Shown piece after piece: positions 25,101 through 37,200 of a stretch of DNA of 64,000 nucleotides. Position numbers and translations under genes: made by a program. Position 1 is the stretch's first letter. The number at the start of each line of letters is the position of its first letter. Source of the stretch: Escarpia spicata (lineage: Eukaryota > Annelida > Polychaeta > Sabellida > Siboglinidae); contig OZ023209.1 in NCBI GenBank assembly GCA_963995525.1, positions 8,554,388-8,618,387 on the forward strand. The letters are read 5' to 3'. The notes beneath the pieces are model-generated. The model was not told the DNA's origin. It ran no database searches and saw only the letters and a program-made list of their open reading frames with translations.

Positions 25101-28100
25101 ACAGTGTATAGGAACATAGAGGTTCGGTAAAGCAGCCGTGGTATAAAATTGCCCAAGCACTGTGTTGATATGCAAAAAACTGCAGCCGCAGCAAAACAGT
25201 GACATAAGCACTACAATGCATATCCAACACATAGCCGACAAAACCAGCCGCGTTATAAAATCGCCCAAGCACTGTGTTGATATGCAAAAAACTGCAACCG
25301 CAGCAAAACAGTGACTCAAGCACTATAATGCATATCACACAGACCCGACAAAAACCTGTTGTGCTACAAAATTGCCCAAGCACTGTGTTGATATGCAAAA
25401 AACTGCAACCGCAGCAAAACAGTGACATAAGCACTACAATGCAATCAACACAGATCCGACAAAAGCAGCCCGTTAGAAAATTGCCCAAGCCCTCTGTTGA
25501 TATGCAAAAAACTGCAGCCGCAGCAAAACAGTGACACAAGCACTCCAATGCATATCAACGCGGACCCGACAAAAACCTGTTGTGCTACCAAATTGCCCAA
25601 GCACTGTGTTGATATGCAAAAAACTGCAACCGCAGCAAAACAGTGACACAAGCACTACAATGCAATCAACACAGCTCCGACAAAAGCAGCCCGTTATAAA
25701 ATTGCCCAAGCCCTGTTGATATGCAACAACAACAAAAAACTGACAAAAGCAGCCCGTTATAAAATTGCCCAAGCCCTCTGTTGATATGCAAAAAACTGCA
25801 GCCGCAGCATAACAGTGACACAAGCACTCCAATGCATATCAACGCGGACCCGACAAAAACCTGTTGTGCTACAAAATTGCCCAAGCACTGTGTTGATATG
25901 CAAAAAACTGCAACCGCAGCAAAACAGTGACACAAGCACTACAATGCAATCAACACAGATCCGACAAAAGCAGCCCGTTATAAAATTGCCCCAGCCTTCT
26001 GTTGATATGCAAAAAACTGCAGCCGCAGCAAAACAGTGACACAAGCACTCCAATGCATATCAACGCGGACCCGACAAAAACCTGTTGTGCTACCAAATTG
26101 CCCAAGCACTGTGTTGATATGCAAAAAACTGCAACCGCAGCAAAACAGTGACACAAGCACTACAATGCAATCAACACAGATCCGACAAAAGCAGCCCTTT
26201 ATAAAATTGCCCAAGCCCTCTGTTGATATGCAAAAAACTGCAGTCGCAGCAAAACAGTGACACATGCACTCCAATCCATATCAACGCGGACCCGACAAAG
26301 CATGAATTTTGCAAACCCAATAATGTGTAAACCCGCAAACAACTGGCCCAGCGGCAAACACTGACATAAACACTACAAATACAATGCATCTAAACGCGAA
26401 TCCGACAAAGTAATGTGGCGACACCACGCGAACATATAATTGACACAACGCGATCCACCGCGCACAGGGCACAATAACACATCCCTTTCTAGCCGTAGAT
26501 CTGCCTCACTGCACTAATCATCGCCCCCCGCAAGCTACGATAGAATCTAAAGTTGCCTATGTCCGTAAAATGCGTCCCATCTTTGCGAAAAACCTCTCGT
26601 ATGCTATTCCAAAGGCGCTTGTGCCTCCAGAAAAATACCCCTTCTGAGTCCTTACAAAACGCTTCCAAGTACCTGTTTACTTCCACCACCCGGGCAGCAC
26701 CCTCCTCGAAACTAACCCCGCGCCATGCGTTCCGTCGACAAACCTGGCAAATGGCGACCCGCTGTACCCCGGAATCGAGCAGCCGTCGCGCCAGACGTTG
26801 AGTGTCCAAAGCTATCATAACGGGGGTAGATGCCAACCGACCGCTGATATCATTCCCACCAATATGCAGCACCACAACGTCTGCGCGACAGGCAACAATT
26901 CGGGATATAACTGCCGGCGCCATTAAGGTGGCGACCCGAGCCCCGCGAATGCCCTCATATGAGACTTCACAGGGTCGGCCATTCACCTCAAAGTCGCCAA
27001 ACAAGCCGGCCGGTTTTGGGTTTGCCGACTGCACGAATGCGCCAACCCAATAAACATAGCTATGCCCTAAAACTAAAATCTTACAAGGAGAATTCACTGA
27101 CATGGAAACGGCCAGTTACGAATTCCGTACGCAAAATTCAAAATGGCGGACAACAAAGAAAATACTCAGCTGTAACAACTCGGCCGAACAGCTTCAGCAA
27201 TCACCTTGCGCTCGCGAGTCCACTGACGTTCCTTGAAGACGTCTCGCCAATATGCACGATCGTAAATCAGAAAGGCAGCAAACCGCGTAGAAAATTCAAA
27301 TAGAGATAGCTCACACAACCAAAATTTGTTGAAGCGACCACTCCGTCTGCTTTCACAAAACGAAGTGACCAAGAGCTCGTTGTAATCTGTGACTGCGCGC
27401 CACTACCGCGCGGTGAGAGACAACGAGGTAATTAGCATAATAATTAGCATCAGACATTAGGCCAATCATCACTTGTCTTGCGTTGTTGCCAGCACAAAAA
27501 CCCATATGCAGCACGGTGCCGTGGCCGCATATTCCCATTTCTCTTTATGTTGATGTGATATGTTGAAGGAGTCAACTGTTGAAGACAAAAACCAATACAG
27601 TACAGTGAAACCTCACTATTAAGGTTATCCTCGGGACTACGCAAAAATGACCTGAATAGCGAGGTGGCCTTATTATCAGGACTAATTTCCTACATCTTGC
27701 TGTTATGGAAATAATTTAGGACTGTCCTAGGGTGACCTTAACTGCAAGGTGGCTGTACTGCTGAGGTGACCATAAGGCGGGGTTTGTTATGTAATTTACT
27801 CAGGAATGGAGCATACTGATAACTGTCCAAATTATATGTGTGACTTGTCACAGCAATGTGTGCATTTGTACCTATTTAGATTCCACAGATCATTAGCTTT
27901 CAAATGGTACCTCATTTGTTGAAATATCTCCAGTAGTTTTTGATTTATTGCTAAAATTGAAGCAAAGTTTAAAAAAGCATATCATTTTTTACTCATATTG
28001 TCTATTATTTATATAAAATTCACGTATTTTATAATTTTTTGATTATTTGTCAAAAAAATTAACTAGACATTGCAAGGTGAGATTACAAGGTGTGAATTTC

Positions 28101-31100
28101 TGCCAAAATCATAAAATGTATGGACATGGCCTATTTTTGGCTCATGTGCTGAACAAGCCTGTGCAACGTAATACTCAGTTTGCTGGGGCGGGTCACACTT
28201 TTGTTGTTCTAAAATCATGACTGTGTCTCTACTGTCAAGAAATAACATAAACGCTTTTCCTAAACTGCAACAAATATCACTTTTTGTAACTGACACGAAC
28301 CATCCACGACATCTGATTTGTCAACCTCTGTCTCAGCATCATCATTCAGATGATGTGTCCTTGATCTCTGAACCTCTGCGGTAGCGTTCTTCGCATACAC
28401 ATTCTTAAAGGTCTTTGGTTTCGCTTCTTTCACCTGAAAAGAGAATAAAATTTAGCTTGTATTTATGTATTTCGGTTAGGATATTTGTATCAACAGTGGA
28501 ATGACCTCGATGTTGGTATGTAGTAATTGTGAGTTCTGAAAGGGAGGCAATATGATTGTTTTTATTGCAAAATCATGTTCTACAGAATAAATTATATCTA
28601 TTATAATATACTCACTGCCCAAAGTACATGAACTGGTGTATTTGTATGTTTATTCCTAGCAAAACAAGACAGTGATTCATCACAACTGGTGCACTACCTC
28701 AGAAAACATTGGCGCTTACTGGTCAATTATCAGGGGCCTGTCACAATATGTCGGCTGTCAAGAACTATGCGATTTCAATGGAATATGCTGCTTTCGTAAC
28801 TCATTGTATGTAAGTAGGTCACTAGCATAAATGGCTCAATGGTTGATTGTACTTGCAAATAGTTAGTATGTAGTAACCCGGTCTGGTGTTGGTGCAATTG
28901 CTTTTGAATAAAATGAGTTTCTTTATATCAGCATGTATCATCATGTATCATCATGTATTATCTAAATCAACTGTTATTGAACTCTTTTTATCCCAACTAC
29001 AACTTTTCACGTAGTTACCCTTTCTATCCCAACTACAACTTTTCACGTAGTTACCCTTTCTATCCCAACTACAACTTTTCACATAGTTACCCTTTCTATC
29101 CCAACTACAACTTTTCACGTAGTTACCCTTTCTATCCCAACTAAAACTTTTCACATAGTTACCCTTTCTATCCCAACTATAACTTTTCACATAGTTACCC
29201 TTTCTATCCCAACTACAACTTTTTGCGTAGTTACCCTTTCTATCCCAACTATAACTTTTCACATAGTTACTTGCTACAAAAATTGCAACGGGTACAAAAT
29301 TCAGTGGCGCGTGTAGTAACGCAGCAACGACGCCGAGATCACCTCCACATCCTGCCTGTGTTGATAGCACTACATTGGTTGCCCGTTTGATGGCGTATAA
29401 TATACAAAATACTGGTGTTGACTTTCCGAGCGATGCACGACCTCGCGCCCGAATACATCAATGACATGATTGTTGAATACACGCCGGGCTGCCAGCTTCG
29501 TTCCGCCAGAAGCCAACTCCTGAGAGTACCCCGCCACAATTTAGAACGATATGGTCGGCGTGGTTTTTCAGTTACGGCACCGCACCGCACCTGTGGAATG
29601 ATCTGCCGGACTGTCTGCGCCTGATAGACCCTCTTGAACTTTTTAAGTCACATTTGAAAACATATCTTTTTAAAGCTGCATTTGTCGACTACTTGTAGCA
29701 TGTACTATATTGCATTTATTTTAATCATAATTATATGGGTTTTTTCAATATTATTTTATTATCTTATTTTATTATTAATTATTGACTTATCCTATTTTAT
29801 TATTAATTTATTAGTTTACTTTACTATTAATTTATTAAGGATACATTACACTTATACATTATGCATACATTACACTTACACATTTTAGAAGCCTTACATT
29901 TTCTACATAATAATTTATGTATCTTATCTAATATATTTACCATGTAAGCTCAAACAATTGTATATTTATATTGTAACAATGTTGTATTTTTATGCGCCTC
30001 TGAGCAGAATTATATTCCGGATATACGGCGCTTTATAAATAAAATTATTATTACCCTTTCTATCCCAACTACAACTTTTCATGTAGTTACCCTTTCTATC
30101 CCAACTACAACTTTTCACGTAGTTACCCTTTCTATCCCAACTATAACTTTTCACATAGTTACCCTTTCTATCCCAACTATAACTTTTCACATAGTTACCC
30201 TTTCTATCCCAACTACAACTTTTCATGTAGTTACCCTTTCTATCCCAACTTCAACTTTTCACGTAGTTACCCTTTCTATCCCAACTATAACTTTTCACGT
30301 AGTTACCCTTTCTATCCCAACTTCAACTTTTCACATAGTTACCCTTTCTATCCCAACTTCAACTTTTCACATAGTTACCCTTTCTATCCCAACTATAACT
30401 TTTCACATAGTTATCCTTTCTATCCCAACTTCAACTTTTCACATAGTTACCCTTTCTATCCCAACTTCAACTTTTCACGTAGTTACCCTTTCTATCCCAA
30501 CTTCAACTTTTCACGTAGTTACCCTTTCTATCCCAACTACAACTTTTCACACAGTTACCCTTTCTATCCCAACTATAACTCTTCACATATTTGCTTTGGC
30601 CTATCGAATTACCTCAAGAAAACATGCACATATTCCTATGACATCACAAGATGTGTGTATGTGTACTTGGCCTGGACACTTCCGTTATATAATATACGCT
30701 TGCTGGTTGAAAGTTTCAACAGTGATTTTGAGCATTTTAGGTGAATAAATACACTGCTAATTTTCATTTTTTGGGCAAAGCGGCCTACGCCATTGATGCG
30801 ATGATGGTCAACAGCTTATACATCCAGATTGACACGATTGCATTTGGTACCAACGGAATCCGGACTAAATTCAGAAGATTTCAATAAGATTTCAATATTA
30901 ATGATAAAAAAATTATTAATAATTGCCATAATGGCATCTGAAGTTGATTGTGTGTTATTCTTTTTAAGTTTGTATGAACTCAAACATTTATAAAATAATT
31001 GTATTGTAAAGTTAGGACATACCTACACTTATAAAAGTAACAAAGACAGTTTTATTAACAAGATTTAACAAGATTGCCACCCAGAGAATTAACTCTAGGT

Positions 31101-34100
31101 AGCAGGTGGACAAGGAAGCACTTTGGCTTATCGAGAGTCCGACCCTTTTATCTATGTGTATCCCGCCCATCTGAGGTATGTGTCGATTTTATTTTTAAAC
31201 ATATTCACGCTACTAGCACCCACACAATCAGCAGGTAATCTGTTCCATTAATTTACAGTCCTTTGTGAAAATGAAAACTTTCTTATATCCAATCTACTCT
31301 GCTCCTTTGCTAATGCAAGTTCATGTCCTCTAGTCCTTCTATCTTTCTTAACTGAGAAAAACATATTTCTATCAATATTTTCATAACCCTTCAATATTTT
31401 AAACACTTTTATCTGATCTCCTCTCAATCTCCTGGTCTCTAGTGTTGTTAAACCGCAATTTTTTAGGCGTATTTCGTAACATCTCCACGCTTGAATACAA
31501 TATTCTAAATGAGGCCTAACTATTGTTTTGTACAGCGGTATTATTAGCTCTTTTTCCTTATACGTTATGTTTCGTCTAATTAATCCAAGGATTTGATTTC
31601 CCTTTGAAGCTGCAATTCCGCACTGCTCTGAAATCTTCATATCAGCACTAACGGTTAACCCTAGGTCCTTTTCTTTTACAGTAGTACTTAGTACAGTACC
31701 CCCCATTGTATATTCTACTTCTTCGTTCCCATGTCCTATGTGGAGGCATTTACATTTCCCAAAATTGAACATCATTTGCCACTTTTCAGACCATTTGATC
31801 AACCTGTCAAGATCATCTTGTAAATGCTGTCTATCTCCATCACTTTTAATCCTTCTAAACACTTTTGTATCATCCGCAAATTTCAACACCTTGCTTGTTA
31901 TTTCATCATTAGCTTTCATTTGATAGATAGTTTTTGGCACTTGCTGATGAATAGAGTATAACAAATACAAAATGAACATAAACAGTGCAGACAAAAAACA
32001 TGACATCAGCAAATTTGCTTGGGAACTAGGAGGCTTATTTGGGACAGGCCTATGGGATAGAGTTAAATCTTTAAACACCCTTTATGTAACCATGAACGTG
32101 GTGAAACATTGTTTAAAAAGCACGTTCTGATGACTCATTAACACATCAACCGACTTCACTGGACAGAGATGATGGTTGAAAACTTCATCCTAGATGTCTT
32201 TATGTGCCTTCTATCCCTAAAGGTTTAAACTATACAGCAGGTTTATCAAATTGCCACGGTTTCAGACACTATCTTGAATTCTGCGGTTAGCTCAAGGAAA
32301 ATTCCTGGGGACTTTTAGTATGTTACTTCAAACACTTCCAGGGATCTGTACAAAAATCACCTTTCTGCTGTCAATTTTTAGGTTTATCCCTAAAACTCCT
32401 GGATTATAAGTTCTATAAATCTTTTAGGAGTATAGGCCCAAAAATGCCTCCCTTTAACCTTTCTGAATGATTTCAGTGACTATGACCGTTACTGACCTTA
32501 ACGTAGCCACAAATGGGAATCTGTAGAAGATTAGTAATTTGAAGTTGACATTTCCAAGCGACTGGCTTCACTTGGCGGCTCTGGAAGAAAGTCAGCATCG
32601 GCAGCGCTTGTCTACAACCACAACACAATCCACCGATTACTTCAGATCACATCAATTAATTAAAGCTACGTTGCTTTTTCCATTCCGAGGGATGAGAATT
32701 ATTAGCAGAACGTTCACTGATTTGACTGCGGAAATCAGGATGTTGTGGTTAGTTTAGTATGTCGCTGTCACAGCTGCGTTTACTAAATGAATGGTTTGTA
32801 TATGTTTTGCAATGTGAGCACTGTTATGAGCGTATTAAACATAATTTGGCAGGAGTAAACCATCAACATATTCATTCTAGTATTATGAACATTATATGAG
32901 AAATTGAGATGTAGACAACGTAGTCAGTTTAATGCAGTCTCTAAATGCAGAATAACATATAATTCAACTAACTTGAATTTGACGGCAAAATTATACCAAC
33001 CAGGGTTCATACAGACAACTAACAATTAAATTCAAGGGTTTTCAAGGGTTCTTTGACATAAAAACATGCCATTTTCAAGGGTGTATATTTCTGTTATTTA
33101 TTTAGTTTTTCAGCCCCATTTTTACTGGACCAGTCAATCATTTCATACCTGTGGTTTACAAGTAATCAACTGGCCATTGAAAAGATCGGTTACACATCAA
33201 TAAATCCAGCAAGCACACATTTCAGGAATGAATGAAGCAAATAAACAATCAATCACAGGACCCTTAGCCTTAGAACAATGAGGGGGATCATTACCAATCT
33301 TGACGAAGATGCTTAAGTTTTAACTGCCTGTTTATTACATACAGTAAATTAATCAAGAAACAATAACGTTCATTATATACTGTTGCTGTCAGTGTCACAT
33401 TAGTCTTTTCAGGTTTCTCACTTCTTCTCACTCAACTGGCGAACTAAACATGTTCCTGGTGTAACCAGCATGCGGCGCAGTTGCTAATTGTGTTTCGCGG
33501 ACACGCTGTTCTTGTGCTTCGCACTTTTAACATGACTGTCCAGGCTATATCGACCTCCGTTCCCGATGTTGATGGATTTTGCGCAAAATTGACATCGCGC
33601 AGAACGAACGATTCCCGTCGGGTCTCGACACACCCATTCTTTGTATTCCGCGATTGCCAACCATTCATCTTTAAATTTACAGTTTCCTTTCTCGGGAGCC
33701 ATCGTAATGCAAATTCAAATCGACCGATAATATTTTCAACGAACACGCTTTTGTCGCTTTCCAAAATGGCAACTTAATACCCGTATGTAGCGTGACCTGT
33801 ATGAGCAGTACTTATGGCGCTATCTAGCGGATAATTATTAATATAATTCTTGGTCACTTGGACTCACTCCTCGTGTTTTGTCAATCGCCTTTTAGTTTTG
33901 ACGTTCCGACGTTGAATTTGAATCGCACATTTACTTTCGCACTTATTAAATCATTTATATTACAATGACACGGCTGAGATATAATACCTTAATTGCACAT
34001 TTAAAGCAAAAACATGCATTTTAAAGGGTTTTCAAGGGTTTATTCTGAAAACGGGTGATAATCAAGGGTTTTTGGGTACCCTTGAACGTAATTTCTAAAT

Positions 34101-34185
34101 TCAAGAGTTTTTAAGGGTTTTCGGGGATCCGTGCGAACCCTGATACCAACCAACATTAAAAAAGATTCATTATGGTGGTAAAATG

Positions 34186-34234
<49 letters not shown>

Positions 34235-37200
34235 GAGTGTATGAAAGTTGACATTTTTATGGCATGTTTTAAGTTTTGTAATTAAGTTTGTGTGCCTGCC
34301 ACTTTGGTCGCATAACGGAGAATCACTTCCCTGCCACTTCTGTCACCATGTCACACAAATAACATTGACTTGTCAGCCTCTTTGACACCATCGTACCCAA
34401 ATGAGTATGATTCGCCGTCCACTTTTGAAACCATTTCTTTCAGCAGTGCCTCTCCTCTCTTCTGCTGGGCTGTCTTTGGCTTCCCACGGTTTGTCTGGGG
34501 TCTGGCATGCCCATTGCTTGGGCCGGGTCTGGCATCTCCAGACCCATCAGCACCAGCACCAGCACCATCACCATCACCATCATCAGAGTCCCCATCCAGT
34601 TCAGGTCCTCTGTTAACATCACATATAGTACAGCAGATAAGTAACAAATTGAGCACTTTTTGATAAAAGCATGACCAATATTGTCATCCCTCAGGGTCCC
34701 CAGAAATTTGAAAAAGTCTAGATACACGAAAGGATGCCTACAAAATAAAGTTGATTTTATATGAACAGAGCTGACATTTCCAAGATATAACATTGTGGGG
34801 AAAGGACACAAAAAGCAAACAATTGTTTTGATAGCAGGAACTGTTTTACCATTGCTTTACCATTCCCAGTCAAAATATTGATGACAAGAATGTTTACTCA
34901 ATAATGAACACGTTTTATTTTTTGCCAGCATTCCATCAAATCCGGTCCGTAATGGAGACGGCGCAAAAGCAATACTCAACACAGTGGTACTAGTTCACAG
35001 GGCTACTTTATTTCGGCAACTGTCTGTTTACTACAGTACATCAGCCCTTAAAGCTGAATCCAGTGACCCTCAATGGCACATCATTAATCTGGTCAATGCC
35101 ATGGCATGCAGCCTGTGTAGTGTCTACTAGGGTTGCAGTCTCTTAAGGACTACGCAAAATTAAGAAAAAGTTACTGAAGAGTTTTTGAAAAAATAGACAA
35201 TGTGATAATTTACCAGTTTGGGGGGCCCTGGGGGGTTAGAATGATTCAATCAAATACAGATTCCTCATGCATAGTGGCAGTACCCTAAGATGTCTGTGCA
35301 AAATTAGAGGAAAAGTTGCTGAACGGTTTCTGAGATATGACAGCTAATGGTGCATGGCAGACGGCGCACGGCGGATGCAGAGTGATGACATAAGTCTGTT
35401 GGACCTTTGGCCCAAAGGACTAATGAAAATTGGCTCAACTAACACCGCCTTCCCCTACACTTCATAGAACCCAAAATGTGACATATTTTCGCATCTCAGA
35501 TATTCTTTAAGCATAACGTATGCTTAATAGAATGAATATGGTATGTGCCAGTATGTAGGCACTTGTACTCACATGACATTCAACTCAATCTGAGCGTCCT
35601 TCATGCTGGTAGTGATGTCGTCTAGTCGGTCGTCATCAAACTCCCCGCCCATGTCTGTCAACAGGATCAGTCGTTTGCCTCCCAAACCCTTCCTGCCTCT
35701 AAAATCACATCCAACGCAGTATAATGAGCAGAATATGAGACTGTCTGATGCAGCTGTATAATCATAACTATTACAATATACCATGTACATCACATGTGAT
35801 ATATACTTAGCCAGCTTCCTCTCACCCAGCTATCCCTTATACCATCCACTGCCCAGCAAACAGAAACTAATTACTTGGGATAGTGACTATTCTTGGTGTC
35901 TCAACAGTCCCATACATGTTCATCAATAGCCCAATAGATACAGATAGGATCTATAATGCACTGCAGTAAACAACTCATTGTTTGCTTGGATGATGCTTGA
36001 GAAGTGTTAACACCCAACATGAAGCAAAATATTCATTTTTAAATCGCTAATTCCTTGTGTCAAATCAAAGCAAAAGATTGGTGTGAAAAATAGATACCTG
36101 GTGGCAATTTCTGCCAATATACTGGCTGAAATGGGCACAGAAACAGCAAGGCAAGGCCTGAGCAGTTATTAAATTATGTAAACAAGGGGAAACACTGCTG
36201 TGGATCAGTCACTGTTTTGTTGCAAAACTGGTCATATACACAAGGACATGACTAGTATCATCCGAAATAGAGTAGCTTGAAATAAACTACCCCGGTATGT
36301 ACACTTACTGTATCGCCTTCATAAGGTGATCCATCGCCACAACCAAAGCATCCAACACTGATCACTAGTCAAGGCATACACGATGAAAGCAGCTGCTTCA
36401 AAATGCACACTGACAACAATATCAAACGTAACAAAATCAATCTAGTTTATGACAATCACCAGCAAGGCTGTTCAAGCACTGTTTGTAGAAATGACACAAT
36501 CTTATATCATTTTATGCAGTTTTATGTAACGCATCCTGGAGCATTTTATTTTAAATGGATTCAAGCGCTATAGTTGTTATTATTATTATTCAAACAATTT
36601 GGTCAGCTATTACCGGTAAGCTAAAAATTCATCTACTTGCAAACAGTGTAAGTGACTTGTTTGACCCACGACAACCACATCAAATAGCAATGATCATAAG
36701 TGAAGAAAGGATACCATCTGCAGAGACTGTGCCAGGCTGTACTTCATTCTGCACGTACTTGAGTATGGACCAGTCGACAGGAGCGAGGGGTCTTGCTACA
36801 CAGATGTTCTCATAGCCGCTGTCCCCACTGGCCAGGTCATTCGCAGTGTCTGACGTGCCAAATACAATCAATGACACCTCATCTTTCGACTCCGAAAACA
36901 GCTGCAAGTATAGACAGAACAGAATTACATTTGTGTTTTTCAGTGACTATGGTCATATATCACAAATGAAGAAATCATGCTCAGTACAGGTTGATACTTT
37001 TTAGTAATCTTACTCAGTATACTTTTTACAGGTCTTTAGTAATCATACTTAGTACCTGTACTCAATGTGTCATTGATCAAAAAGGCAATGTAATTATAAA
37101 AATTTCTCGGCTATATTGCGAAAGTAATCATAATCATGATTTAAATCATGACTACAATTTTCTTGTGTCTATATACAGTGTATCATGTTCCCATGGTCGT

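Larger units (their letters stand above)
19884..27540 (-). mobile_element. Ngaro-like tyrosine-recombinase retrotransposon with split repeats
   Basis: A YR retrotransposon uses reverse transcriptase plus a tyrosine recombinase instead of an integrase. Read on the minus strand the order is A1 (27540-27319), SGNH hydrolase, tandem array, Gag-like protein, RT-RNase H, tyrosine recombinase, B1 (21057-20667), A2 (20669-20432), B2 (20248-19884). The A1...B1-A2-B2 layout is the split-direct-repeat signature of the Ngaro/PAT branch. B1 and B2 are both 365 bp over the shared part and nearly identical. A1 lacks 16 bp present in A2. A 183-bp segment between A2 and B2 is unassigned. All four reading frames are open with catalytic residues in place, so the copy looks recent. 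It fills most of an XRCC5 intron, in sense. Confidence 0.9.

Noticed and set aside
25006..26274. Chain of Cys-rich open frames (MECLCHCFAAAAVFC type)
   Set aside because: They arise from the 110-bp tandem array, occur on both strands, overlap each other in several frames and show no family.
28951..29370. Repeat protein with KSCSWDRKGNYV units
   Set aside because: A 36-bp minisatellite is a multiple of three, so a frame stays open by chance. The second block has units with TGA in the same frame.
34351..34388. Extension of the XRCC5 exon to its stop (VKEADKSMLFV)
   Set aside because: Would truncate Ku80 within the core; homologous exons clearly follow downstream, so this is read as intron.
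35100..35420. Possible SINE with GGACCTTTGGCCCAAAGGAC tail
   Set aside because: Looks repeat-like, but no second copy in the window and no polymerase III boxes, so not claimed.
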